A stretch of 64,000 nucleotides of DNA from Amphirosellinia nigrospora (taxonomy: Eukaryota > Ascomycota > Sordariomycetes > Xylariales > Xylariaceae), in assembly GCA_004123355.1 (NCBI GenBank), contig SCHM01000004.1, positions 5,483,017 to 5,547,016 on the forward strand, given 5' to 3'. The notes under the pieces are model-generated. The model ran no database searches, was not told the origin of the DNA, and worked only from the letters and a program-made list of their open reading frames with translations. The translations under genes and the position numbers were made by a program. Below are positions 1-13,164 of this stretch, one piece after another. Each line of letters begins with the position of its first letter. Within the stretch, counting starts at the first letter, position 1.

Positions 1-3000
1 CCTTAGATACCTGCGCTGTGACTAGTCTTTGCACACTACAGAGAACTGAATTGTCGTCGGCTAGTGCGTAAATAGTCCCCTCCTTTGTCCCTCGGCGCTG
101 TTCCCGCTCGCGATAGCCATGTATCGAACGGAAGCTGTGTGAGATCTTTGCCAGCCAGAGGCAGAACCATCCATCATGCAGACTCATAGGTACGTGGGTA
201 CCTGACACTTCTGTGAGCCCTCTTGTGATGCTAACTCGTAGTACGTGGAATGCGGCGTCCAAGATAGCAGGATGTACAAGGTTGGTTTGGTATTCGGGCG
301 TTATGTTCACGCGAGCAATTGATGTTCGTGCACCATTGGAGCGGATATCCTCCAAAGTCCGAAACCAATCGCCATAACTTATACCGTGTTCATCGGAGTT
401 CTTGTAAAACGCCGTGAGTTGATCTTAGTCGTACATGTAGATAAGCGTGCTTGTACTGTGACACGACCTGATCTTTGGCAAGTCGTTCTTCCATACCGTA
501 ATCCACTTCGGCGGCTGGCTCTTCATACTGAATTTGCATAGTCGCACTGAAGCACTCATTCCATCTATCATCATAATGGGCAAAGAGTTTGATGTCGGAC
601 CAAGTTGATTGTTTCTCATATGGCTTTTGGATAGGGCGTAAATGAAGCATTGTCTCTGTTTTATGCTCCCAAGCCTCCTTGACGACAATAGGGGCGAGAA
701 AATGAGCCTCTTTGATGTAATAGCCGGAGACAACACGATCTTCAAGGGCAACTTCACGCGCGGCTTCCATTGCCATGATAAGCATTCCTGCTGCTGGGTA
801 AATAACAGTGTTGCTAACCTGTTATGTAAGTAATTAGTAACTCTACTTTAATAGAGAGAGTCCTCTGCTTGATACTTACTACATGATCGCCAATCCACGG
901 CGTAGTCTCGACGCTCCATAGGTTCCTCCATCTCGGCTCCAACGGGTTCCAATCGTGGAACCGCCACCCCAGTAAATCACCCAAGGTGGGCTCGCGGAGC
1001 CTAAAATCACGACTTAAGCGTGATTCGGCCCAATAGGTATGAGAACGATCAAAAGGGTACCCTGGACAGTCGACTAGAAATGATGGTGTTGGGCTAGAGA
1101 GTAATCTATTCGCTTCGGAGATGTTGAACTCATGACCATGACAGAAAAGATGTCCTAGAAGTTCAAGAATGCTTTCAACAGCATCTTTCGACCGATGAAG
1201 AGCACTCGCATACCGAACCTGTTTCCGGTTCCCGACTTGAGCTATCGTGTCCTGAATTGATCGCTTTAATGCTGAATTCGGACCTATCTCGACTAGGTCC
1301 GTGATGCTTCCTAGACCAACCTTTAATGTTGAGGCCTTCTGTGTAACTACTTGGATAGCATCAGAAAGCGCACCGGTGATATAAGGTTGTCAACCCAATA
1401 CTGAGCCGTTGTTAAGGTCGACGGCCAGACTTGTTGCCCAGTCACTGTTGAGACCATGGGTATAGTCGACGTCTTATTGCCTGACTCGAGCGCTCCCATC
1501 CGTGATAGATAGTCTTTCGCGATGATCAGCATGAACGACGAGTGATATGCTATTCCTGTTTTCAGTTTTTGCGCAAAAATTCCGTCATTATCGAGGTGCT
1601 GCTTCACGATATCTATGGCCTGCTCCGAGCCAGAGATTGTGCAGTTAATAGGGCTATTAATACACGCAATATTAACTGAGTCTTTGAGTAGTGGGTTGCC
1701 TATATTCTTCAAATAGCTTTTAACCCGGTCGTGTGCAATATTCACAGACATCATAGCGCCTACAGAGCCAGCCTTTGCCCTGAGCTTACCGGCGAGCTGG
1801 CCCCTGAAGTAGGAGATCTTGCACGCTGATTTTAAACTCAGCGCGCCTGTCGAGTAACTTTATCGTGGCGGTTAGCAGACTTCAGGGGTAGTGAGGAGTA
1901 TTGATAGCTTACGCGGCCGCGATCTCACCAGAAGAGTGTCCTACAACGGCCTTTGGAGATATTCCAAACGATTTCAGTAATTCCATTAAGGCAATTTGCA
2001 GGGCTGTTGACAGTGGTTGGCTGTACTCTGGTCTGTCGACGTTCTTGGGGTTGAGAATTTGATCTAATACCAGTCAGCAAGTCCTCTGCATTTTAAGATG
2101 ATATTAGTTTACCAAAAATAGACCATTCGCACCCAAGATCCTTGTATGTGTTGTTAATAAGTCTCAAAGTCGCTTTGTAGATCGGATATTGCTGAAGTCT
2201 CAAACCCATGTTGACATATTGGGCACCTTGACCTGTGAAAACAAAGGCGATTCCCCTCTCATTTAACCTGCGGACAGGCCCCGAAGTAGATAACCTGAAA
2301 TTGGTATTTATACTATCATCAGATATGACAGAAAACGCTCTCCAGGGCATGTGACTTCTTCGCGATGCTAAAGTATATGCAAGTCGCTTAACACTGAATG
2401 TCTTACAGGTGGACTGGGCCTTGATATAAGATTCGTATTGTTGGAAAGTCCTTTGGACTTGGTCAATATTGTTAGTGAAGCAATCTCAATGTGAAAGTAA
2501 GGGAGTCCAAAAAAAATGCTTTGGACGTTCGTTATACAGGGAAGCTGGAAAAGGAAAAGCTTGGTTTTCACTTACGGCCCTTCTCGTCGGATGCGCTCCA
2601 TACTAACAATGTAGGTGTGATTTTGGAATAACCTTCACCTTTTATTTGTTTGGAGTTAGTTCCATAGCTACCATTGGTGTAGTGATCATTGAAGCCCTTA
2701 GTACCGTTCCCGCTCGCCTCGTTTGTGTTACCGTCAGATTTTACGCCGTTCGTAGCACGAATAACTCCAGGGATTGTAGTATGGGACAATCTATTAGAGA
2801 ACCCATCACGGATAGTGCAGTGGTTGGCCGTGAGGTTGTGTTCTCTAAGATGGTGATATGCATCATCTAGGATAACGTGCGTATTAGTGCCACCGAAGCC
2901 GAATGAGTTGACCGAAACCCGTCGAAGACCACTATTCGGCCAGCAAATAGGCTTAATGGGAACCTTGAGATATGTGAGCGCTATAACTTCGAACTAAGGC

Positions 3001-4671
3001 ATTACATACTACTGTGTGGTAGAATTCGACATCGATGTTGTCGTTGGGTCGCTGGAATAGAGCGTTGGGGGCAATGACACCCTTCTCGAGGATTACTATA
3101 TAAAATATCAGTTACTTCCTTTTAAAGTAAAACCTCTGAGGATAGGAAAAATGACCGTACGGATGGATTTGATGATACCAGCGAGCCCACTGCAGCCCTC
3201 GAGGTGGCCGATATTGGACTTTACCGAGCCTCTACGATCATTAGCAAGACTCCTTACACTCGCTTCGACAGAGCATAGTATACGAACACGTATAAAGGAT
3301 CCTCGAGGCTTCTATATGGCCTAAAGACCCTGCCTATAGCTTTCATTTCTATGGGGTCGCCCACTGGGGTGCCAGTTCCTACACTCTGTTAGCCATATGC
3401 AGCAGTATCATCATGGATACTTACCATGTGCTTCTACGTATCGAGTGTGTTCAAGAGTGAGGTTAGCTTTATTGTATACTTGTCGAATAAGCTCCTCTTG
3501 TGCCTCGGGTGATGGTTGAGTGAGGGAATGTGTACGGCCGCTGTAGCGATCGGAAGGTCAGTCGTTATATCTTATGGAGACTAACTAGGGCTACAGCGAA
3601 AGTGACAGTTAATTTGATAGGAGAGTAGTCACAGTTCCTTGCTTTATAACTAAAGTAAAAAACATGAGACGCGAAGATGCTTACTCCTGATTGGTACCAC
3701 ATGAGCGGATTACAGCTCTAATCATGTCACCGTCCTTAACGGCGTCTTGTAGAGGCTTTAATACGAGCGCAATAATACCCTCGCCTCGAGCATAGCCATT
3801 TGCGCGGTGGTCAAAGCTATAGGACTTGCTCTCCGGAGAAAGAAAACCAAGATTAGACAGCAGCAAGAACCCATCGGGCCCCAAAATGAGGTTTGACCCT
3901 GTCACCAATGCCTAGTAAACTCAGTAAGCATAATGAAACGCATGTTAACACAAAGCCAGAGACATAGCGCAAACTTACCATAGAAGCGTCACCACTTGAT
4001 AGTGACTGACAGGCGAGGTCAACGGCTACTAGGCTACTGGAACATGCCGTGTCTATGTGAACGCTGGGACCATGCAGGTCAAAAAACCAGCTCACACGGT
4101 TAGGCAGGATTGATGAGAACGTGCCGGTGATTGCCGTACGTGATGCCGCCTCGGGGTCCTTTGATAGTATTCTAGAGTAGTCATCTGTCATCGACGCACT
4201 AAAAACGGCTGTTCGTGATCTTTTCAATTTCTTCATGGGTATTCCAGCTATAAAATGTGAGTAATCACAGATGCACCGGAATTCGTTCGTTGGTGTTTAT
4301 CTACCATTCTCAAAAGCCCTGAAAGAAGCTTCGAGCGTCCATCTTTGCATGGGATCCATTGACGCTGCTTCAGCCGCTGTTACTGAGAAGAAGGGGGCAT
4401 CAAATGCGCTCGGATCATCATTGATAAAGTAACCTCCTCTGGCATACAGCTGTTTTCATATTAGTCTTTACTCTGAAGCCTTTTCACATTGTTGTCTTAC
4501 CTTATTGCGTTTTGCTAGCTCCGCGGCGTAAAAGGCACTGCCATTGATACGTGATGTCGGCCAATCTGTCATTACATTCCTCCCGTTCTCAAGTATTTCC
4601 CAGAGGCTAGAGACGGTTTCGACCCCTTCGGGAAGTTTGAAAGAAAATCCCACGATAGCGACGTCCCTCAT
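1..4671 (-). CDS. Highly reducing type I polyketide synthase, N-terminal part (KS-AT-DH), cut by window edge
   Basis: Iterative fungal PKS that builds a reduced polyketide chain. Reading leftward from the ATG at 4671, the KS begins with [15 protein letters not shown]. Its active-site cysteine is in DTACSSS (about 4035-4055), its histidines in EAHGTGTP (split by an intron near 3390-3430) and KSNIGHLEG (near 3210), and it closes with [11 protein letters not shown] (near 2905). An Asn/Gly-rich linker (about 2640-2790) leads to the AT, with VFTGQGAQ and the serine motif GHSSGE (near 1930). The DH follows with its histidine in WIGDHV (near 885) and its aspartate in [10 protein letters not shown] (near 240). 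At least ten short introns join these in frame. Two places do not join: a one-base loss in the AAA run at 1365-1367, between SPVRF and SDAIQ of the AT, and a frame change near 430 in the DH. ER/KR/ACP would lie beyond base 1. Type is certain; product unknown. Confidence 0.92.
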
Positions 4672-5720
4672 AGCTGAGAATTATGTGGCAAATGGAATGT
4701 TATGACGAGAACGAGGACTAATATCATAAAGAAGGGAGACAAGTTATGATTGACGTCTGCGGTAGAAAGGTCATTGCCAGGTAATGGTCATGACGGGACC
4801 TCCTTAAAATATTCCCCGATATCCGGAGATGAATTAAAGTACATTGAACATGTATGTCTCGGTCGGCCTCAGAGCTCTTGTTCTTATAGATGAGGCACCG
4901 CTGTCCCACAGGTAGATCCGTTGACCTAACGCAGCGGCTCCGCAGATTCTACATCGGATTATAGTACGTACCCTTTGCTAAGCCCTGGCAGTCTATCCAA
5001 GGTTCGCAAGCTGGAATCTAGGACTCGGACACTAAAGTGATGCATCATATAGACAGATTAGTAGAAGCAGTCGCTCCAGAAGCGGCGGACTAGTGTCCTT
5101 GGCCACGTCAACGTACCCAATTTGTAGCGTTCTCCGGGCAAAATTACCATCAAGATCGTCTCACATATGTTCAATTGCTTGGAAGTTGGAGTTCGATTCA
5201 CCTTTTCCTCCTCGCAGGCCTCCGAGAGTATGACCCCTCGAGAGGAGTCAAGGCTATTCTAACCAATTCTATTCTGCCAACATGCCTGTGTCTCAGCCCA
5301 CGAAAATGATCGGAGTGAAATAGGACTTCAGGGCTTCCCAGGACTCTGTGTGGTTCCTGTAGCTATGCCCTTGTGGCTGGCCCATGTGACAAGTAGGGGG
5401 CTACTAATGCATCGGCGTAAGGCTCCCCAAGCTCTTCCGGACTCGTCAATCCTTGGCCAGGCATGAATATGCCTGTAAGGTCACTTCGTGATGGAGACAA
5501 ATGATTCAAACTCGGAATTCATTGGCATACTGCCAACGCGATGTACTCCAATGCCGTAGGATCCGTAACCCCGTCCAGGTATCATCGAATGGACTGGATC
5601 GTGGGGCAACGATGGAGCTATGTGGCGTCCGTGCATTGTATGGAGCTATACCTACCCCAGTCCTAAGACAGTAACCCAAGGATATGGACACTAACCTACA
5701 AAACTGTTGGTTGAGGTTAA
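4672..5720. other. Intergenic: HR-PKS upstream region
   Basis: About 1 kb between the PKS start codon and the retrotransposon. It must hold the PKS promoter. No open frame here resembles a known protein, and I saw no clear TATA box or repeated operator. The left flank ends in GTTAA, which matches the sequence after the right LTR except at the last base. Confidence 0.5.
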
Positions 5721-5875
5721 TGTTGAATTAAGTGGGGAGTGATACACTCCACCCACCTGTATATATATCACATATACCCCCGAGTCCTCTAGACTTGGAT
5801 CTAACCTTTTGGTTATCCTAATTTAATATAATCTATCTACTGCTATACTATATATAGGTCTCTACTACTTTAATA
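5721..5875. repeat. Left LTR of the retrotransposon
   Basis: Begins TGTTGAATTAAG and ends ACTTTAATA. It aligns along its whole length with 12662-12822. Differences are almost all C/T or G/A transitions plus small length changes in TA runs. The 3' half is AT-shifted here (TTTAATA where the right copy has TTTGACA), and the 5' half is AT-shifted in the right copy, so both copies were mutated independently. Confidence 0.85.
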
Positions 5876-8800
5876 GGTTATAAGCCTGGAATAGCTTACT
5901 TATATTGTTTTTTAAACTAAAACGTTATTTATATTATAATTGTTTTTTATAAGCTATTTTTTAATATTACGGCTAAAAAATATAAGTTAATATAACGATA
6001 CTTAACTTAGATTCGTAGAATTTATATTTATTTTAACGTTATTTAGAAATATTATTAGGATTTTTTTATAAGCAAAAAATTTTTTATAAATATCCCGGAT
6101 AGTTATTTTATTTATTTATTTTGCTAAAAAATCTTTTTTAAATATTTAATTATAGTAAAACCGGACATATAAAAGAAATATAATAAAAATAACGTTTTTT
6201 AATTTTTTTTTTTATATTAAAGTAAATTATTTTTTTTTTAAAATATTATAATATGTTTAGCTATATTATATTTTAGTACTAGCTATAAAATTTTAGAACT
6301 AGCTATAAAAGCTAGGCTTAACTAAAGAAAGTTTTTTATTATTTTTTTTTTATTAAATTATTAATTTTTTATATTTAGGGGGTATTAGGATTTTCTTTTT
6401 TATTATTTTTTTTATAAGTTAAAGAATTTTTATAAAATAACGGAGTTAAATATTAAACGATATTTTTTTAAAATAAAGTTATTTTTTATTTAAAATTTAC
6501 TAGATTTTTAATAAAGATAATTTTTTTATTTTATTGCTAAGTTAAATTTTTTAAATATTAAATTATTTATAAAAGTATTACTAATAATAATTTTTTTATA
6601 TATTTTAAACTTTTATATAATATTTTATTAATTTATAAATATTATTATTTTTATTATTATTAAATAATTTAAACTTGTTCGGTTTAAAAGTTATTATTTA
6701 TAATAATTTTTTTATATTTATTAGGTTTGCTTTTTTTTAGCTTAGCTATTTTTAGCCGAATTATTTATTTAAATATTATTATGCTTTTTAGTTATTATAG
6801 AATTTTTGTTTAAATTATTATATTTTTTTGTTTTTTTTATTTAAATATAACGCTTTTTAAAGCAACCGAATAATTAATTACTAAAAATAGCATTTTTACT
6901 TTTTAATTTTAATTTTATAGTTTTATTTATTAAAAATTATATAAAATAAACTTAGCAATAAAATTAAAATAAATAAAAAAAATAATAAATAGTTATAAAA
7001 GATCTTTATACTAAAGTTTTTAAAAAATTATTTTTTTTATATAAAAAAATATTTAACTATTTATTAATATAAAGTTATAAGAAATTAATATTTAACTATT
7101 TATTAAAAGCTCGGCTTATAAAGAGAATAAAAAAAAATATAAATTTAAAAATAAAATAAACTACTAAAAAAATAAACAAAAAAAACAATAATAATAATTA
7201 AATATTATTTAAGATTAATATTTAATTAGTGATAAAAAATATTTTTTTACTTATATAACTATTAATATTTTTTAAAAGTTTTTATAGCAATATAAGCTAA
7301 AAAGTAGTACTATTTTTTAAATATTTATTTATAAGCTAAATAATATTATTTTAAATATTTATAAAAAAAATATTATTAAACTTACTATAAAACTTTATAT
7401 AGTTTAAAATAAATTAATAGAACTTAATAAAATATATAAGCTTAATAAGCTTTTTTTTATTAATAAATTTTTTATTTTTTTTAGTTTATTTTTTTAGGTT
7501 TTTTTTACTACGTTTTATTAAAACTATAATATATTTTTTAAAAAAAATAAAAACGCTAAAATTATTAAAAAAGTAATAATTTTTAAAATAACTATATTAA
7601 TAGCTTAATATAATTAATAAAACTAAAAAATTAAAAATAATAATATTAGTTTATTATTATTATTTTATTGCCCAAAATATAGTTATTACAGTAGTTTTTA
7701 TATTATATATTATAAAAAAAACTTTTATTTTATTTTTAAAAAATAATACGATAAAAAAACTAAACGAAAAAAAAACGGGAAAAAAAAAAGTAAAAAAAAA
7801 AAAAAAAAGCTAAAAAAAATAATAGCTTTAATATATTACTATTTATAGTTCAAAGCGCTAATATAGGCTATAATTTTAGTTTTATTATTTTTAATCTAAA
7901 AATTAACGCTATTTTTTTTAAAACATTTAAACTAAATTATTTTATAGTTATATTTAATACTAATATAAAGCCCAAGATTTTTTTACGGCTTTTTATAGAA
8001 ATTTTTAATAACGTTTTAAAAAAATCCTATATAATAAAAACTTTATAATAGTTTAAAATAGCTAGTTTTAAAAATTTTTAAATAATTAAATAAACTAAAT
8101 GCTAAAAAAAGTTTATATTTTAAATTTAAGCTATAATTAGTATATATTTTATAATTATAAAGGGTTTTTTATAATTAAGCTTTATATTAGTTTTAATATT
8201 TTTAAAATAAAAAAAAATAGTTATATTTAAAAAAATAAAAAACTATATATTTATTTTTATAATTAATAGCTAATAAAAAAACAATTTTTTAATATTATAT
8301 ATTATTTTAAAATAAAAATAAACTTAATTTTAGTTTTTTAACTATTAAAAAAAAAAGCTAAATTTTTTTTTCAATAAAATAAAATATTAAGTACTAAAAT
8401 AAAAAATATTTTTTTCTGCTCAAGCTATTAATAGCTTATATTTAGTTAATATTTTAAATAAGCAGCGTTAATATTATAGCTTTTAATTTAATTTTACGTT
8501 TATTTTTTTTTTAATTTTAATATATAAATATAGTACGAACGATTTAAATATTTAAGCGATTAAAGCTTTAAATATTTAATAAATTATTTAATAAAGATTT
8601 TTTTATTTAAAAATATTATTTTTATAAAATATATATTAAAAAAAAAATAAAAAAATTTTTTATAAAAATAAACTACGTAAAAATATATAAAAGCTAGAAT
8701 TTTTATATAAACTTTATAAAAATATTAACCTAAATAAAACAAATTATAAGCTATAATCGATCTATATAATAAGTAATTATTTATAATAACTTTATAAAAT

Positions 8801-11800
8801 AATTTAGGTATTTTTTATAAAGTTAATATTAGAATTTTTAAAAATTTTTTAAATTTTTCTAGATAAAAAAAACGTTTAAATAATATTATTATATTATTAT
8901 TCTAGATTAAAAAGCAATTTTTATTAATAATACTTTTAAATTTTTATATTATAATTATAATATATATTATATTTTCTACTATTAATTAATACTAATAAAA
9001 TAGTATTACTAAAAAAGCTATTAATGTTTTAAAAATATCATTCGGCGGCTTTTTATTATTATTACGAATAATAAAATTAATATTAAATATTAGCTAGTAC
9101 TAATATATATAATTATATATAAAGAATTTTTATTTAGTTATTAGGCTAAAAAATCAAATATTTTATAAAATATAATACGGAAATCTGCTAGATTTAGTAT
9201 ATTTTTAAACAATAAAAACTTTAGGCTATTATTTGCTAAAAAAGAAAACTTTAATATTTAATAAAAAAATAAAGTTTTATATTATATTAAATATTAAAAA
9301 AAAAATATAAAATTATATTATTTTTTAAACTTTAATAGAATAATTTACGCTAATAATATTTTTTTTAAAAAAAACTATATTTACGTTTTAATTAAAAATT
9401 AGTTATTAATTTATAATACTATTTTCTTAGGATTTATATTTAGTAATTTTTTTTTATTATTATAAATATTAAGGCACCCAACCGTAGTATTATATAACTA
9501 GCAAAAAAGTTAAGTTTTAAAAAACCTTTAAATTAAAAAAAATATTAAATTATAAACTATTAAAAATAAAAAAGAATAATTCTTACATTTAAAAGCAAAA
9601 TAATAATTAACTTTTAAAACTTGCGCTTATAACCCTATTATAATTTTTATATAATAAATAACGTAAAAAATTTTAAAAATATTTTTATAATTATTAACTT
9701 AAAACTTAGATTATTTATATATATTTTTTAAAAAATTTAACGCTAAAACTAAAACTAAAGCTAAAAATATATTAAATATTATACAAAAATATATTACGGT
9801 TATATTAATAGTTTAAAAAAAATATTTTAATTTATAACTTAAAATAAAAAAACTTACTAAAATATAGCTTTATTATTAACTTTTATTTATTAAATAATAT
9901 TAATATTTAATAAAGTAAATTTTTTTTAAATAATAATATTATTAATTAGTATTATTTATTTTTTATATTTATAAAAATTATAAAACTTAAAACGTTAAAA
10001 TAAGCCCGAAATAACGCTTATTAATATAGTTAGCTTAAAGCTATAAATAATAAATATAAATTTTTAATTAATAATAGAATTTAAATAATTTATTAATTAT
10101 TTATAAAATATAAAATATTATTAAAGAAATAAGTTTTTAAGCTAAAACATAGGCCAAATAATAAAATTATTCGCTATAAAGCCCATTAAATAATTAAAAG
10201 CTTTAAATAAATAAAAAGCCTAAATTTAATAAAACCTTTACTTTTATAATTAAGCTTATAAATTATAAAGCTATTTTTGCTATTATTATTGCTTTAAATT
10301 TTAAGTTTAAATAAATAAACGTTAAAATAACGTTTTTTTATAAAAATATTAATAAAAAATCTATATAAAATAACTTTTTAAGTTTAAAATAAGACTAGCC
10401 ATATATATAAGCTAAATAAAGTTTTATATAGCTTAAAGCAAATATTTAAAATATAATATAAACTTTCGTAATATATTTTAAAAGTTTAAAGTTTATATTA
10501 TTAGATATAAATATTAGTATATTTACTAAAAGCTATATTTATATTATTATATATATTAACAATCTTTTAATTATAGTATTTTTTATAAAAAAAGTTAATA
10601 AAATTAAAAAATATTATATAATAAGTTTAATATAATTAACCTAAACTTTTATTTTTATTATTTAAAATAATTGTTAAGAAAAATAAACTAAATCAAGCGA
10701 TTATTTCAAGTAAAAAACTTATATTAAAAAGTACTTTAAGACTTTAATTTTTAAAATATTAAACCTAAAAATATTCTAATAAAAACTAAAGCTTTTAATT
10801 TTTTAGCTAATAATTATATAGCTATAATAAAAAAAAGGCCTAATATATAAATACTATTAGTTTATTAATATATATTATGCTAAATATTTAATTAAATATT
10901 ATTTATATTATATTTTTTTATAATTATTTTATATAAAGCTAAATAAAGCTTATAAATTAGCTATAATATATATTTAAAATTTTAAAAAAATAATAAATAT
11001 AGAGTTAATTTATTATAAAGAATTTTATAACTTAGTAAGCTATATTAACGCTAATTATATTAAAGATTAAAAAATTTAAAAATTAATTTCTAAGTACGTT
11101 TTTAATATAAGCAATAAACTTTAAGCTAGAGTTCGAAACGTTAAGCTATTATATTATTATTATTATATAAAGCTAAATATATTAGTTAAATATAAGCAAT
11201 AAAAAAAGCAATATAGCTAAAGCTTTTACTTGGCGAACTAAACGCTACTTAAAAAATCAAAACTATTATTATTTATAATAATAATTAAAAAGCTATAGTA
11301 CTAGCTAATAATTTATTATATTATACTAATACTAAATATATAATTATTTAACTAAAGTTTGTTTATAAACGATAAATTACTAAGAATATTAAATTAATAT
11401 ATTTTTACCGATTAATAAATAATAAATAAACTAATTAAAACTTTATTAAAAATAAATTTTTTTTTTTTATACTGTTTTAAGTTTAAAATAAATAAAAGTT
11501 TTATAATAAATATTATTAAATTAAAGTTTTATATTATATAACTAGCGTTACTACGAAGATTTTATATTTCGCTAATTATTTTATATGTTTTGCTATACTT
11601 TTTAATTATATTTTAATTATTATTTTTAAATTATTTAAATTAAACTTTTTTTTAATATATAACTTTTATTATTTATTTTTAGTAATAATAAAAGTTTTAA
11701 CTACTAGTAATATATTAACGAACTTTATTAGCTTTTTTAGCAAGCTTTTATTAAATTTTAAAACTATAAATAATAAATTTATTGTTTATTTAAAATAATT

Positions 11801-12661
11801 TTATAACTTTTTATTTTAATAATATTTTATATTTATTTAAAATAATATTTTAAAGCTATTTAAGTAATAAAAAAACTAGGATATTTATAAAATAATACTT
11901 AATATATATACATAAGATATTTTAATATTTTTTACAATTTTTAAAAAAATAAAAAAATATAGCTAAGTTTATTTTTTATATTTATTAAGCTATTAATAAA
12001 GAATTTATAAAAAAAAGCGATTTAGTACATATATATTGTGGCTATTATTATAACTTTAGCAAGAATAAAATTATAATATTCTAAAATTATAACCTTATTA
12101 ATAATATAATATTAGAATTAAAAGCAAAAACGTATTATAAAAAAAATAACGAACTTTTTACGAAATATTTAAAAAAAGTTTATAAGCTAGCTATATAATA
12201 TAATACAGACTATATTTTAAATAATTAAGATTTATATTTAACGTATAATATACTATAAATTTATCGATAGGTTATTTTAAAGGATTATTTATATTTTAAA
12301 CTTAATAACTTTTGTTTAAAAAACTACGTTCGATTAACTAACATTATATAACTATTTATTTAGCCTATGCTTTTTTTTTTTTTTTTTTTTTTTTTTATAA
12401 AAGTTTTTTTATAGGTTTTATTAATATTTAAGAAATTTTAAACAGGATATTAAAAGGTTTAAGTCGCCGGATTAAGTAGCAATACTTAAAAAATCTAAGT
12501 TTTTATAAAAAACCTAGTATAAAAATAAAAAAGGGAAAATCTATTAAAGTTCTACTATTTTATAGGTTTTATAAATTTTACTTTATAAATTTTATAAATT
12601 ATTTATTATAGTATTTTCGTGTTTTTTTTTCATTTTTATAGGTATTTAAAGTAAATAGGAG

Positions 12662-12822
12662 TATTAAATTAAGTAAGGAGTAATATATTTTACCTACTTA
12701 TATATATATATTATATATATCTTCCAAGTTCTCTAGACTCGGATCTAACTTTCTAGTCATCCTGATTTAATACAATCTATCTACTGCTATACTACATGTA
12801 TAGGTCTCCACTACCTTTGACA
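12662..12822. repeat. Right LTR of the retrotransposon
   Basis: Begins TATTAAATTAAG (original TG changed to TA) and ends CTTTGACA, keeping the canonical CA end. The shared central block CTCTAGAC...GGATCTAAC...ATCTATCTACTGCTATACTA is easily matched to the left copy. It is followed at 12823-12827 by GTTAG, the partner of GTTAA at 5716-5720. Confidence 0.85.
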
Positions 12823-13164
12823 GTTAGATGACAGTAACAGATGATAGCTTGGCTGAGGTCAGCCCTAACTGGACGTATAGCCGCAGGTGCATCATCAGGA
12901 CCTATGGCATTAGCAAGAGCGCTACAGGTATGGTAGAGCATGCCCTGGCTCACCGGAGTCTCATTACCCACGGCCTCGATGGCCATCTATGCAAGGAGTA
13001 ACTTTATTCAAACCCTCCAGGCTGGTGGTACCGATTGTTTAGCGGCTGAGAAGTATTTGAAAGACGGTATGGCCTCTTAGATCGATGCCTAATATTGTTT
13101 TAGCTCCTCGTTCTCCCAACTTGTGCTATTTTCAACGTTATAGCGGGTTTGACAGTCTATCAAA
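12823..13164. other. Right flank of the element and upstream region of the serine hydrolase
   Basis: A short stretch of normal base composition between the LTR and the FSH1 start. It holds the promoter of the hydrolase gene. On the minus strand, 12792-12986 is open for 64 codons (starting MAIEAVGNETPVSQ, with a well-composed Ala/Pro-rich middle) and runs into the LTR. It could be the remains of a gene cut by the insertion, but I do not recognise it. Confidence 0.3.

Larger units (their letters stand above)
5721..12822. mobile_element. LTR retrotransposon relic, heavily RIP-mutated
   Basis: A 7.1-kb block bounded by two related terminal repeats (5721-5875 and 12662-12822) in direct orientation. 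The termini correspond to TG...CA, and the flanks are near-identical 5-bp target duplications (GTTAA/GTTAG). The interior is extremely AT-rich, almost lacks CA and TG dinucleotides, and has no open frame of 60 codons or more. That is the signature of repeat-induced point mutation acting on both strands. No gag/pol domain can be read with confidence, so I cannot assign it to copia or gypsy or fix its orientation. A weak hint for plus orientation is the sequence GGTTATAAGCC directly after the left LTR, where a primer-binding site would lie. A 26-T run sits at 12371-12396. Confidence 0.85.

Noticed and set aside
1815-1915. Apparent frameshift in the PKS acyltransferase after [10 protein letters not shown]
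   Set aside because: An intron from GTAAGC with a GCTAAC branch site and an acceptor at ATAAAG restores the frame and gives YSTGALSLK, as expected for the family.
7770-7815. A-rich run suggesting a polyA-tailed (LINE-like) insertion
   Set aside because: It is inside the RIP-ed LTR element where A/T runs are everywhere; no target duplication or coding remnant supports a nested insertion.
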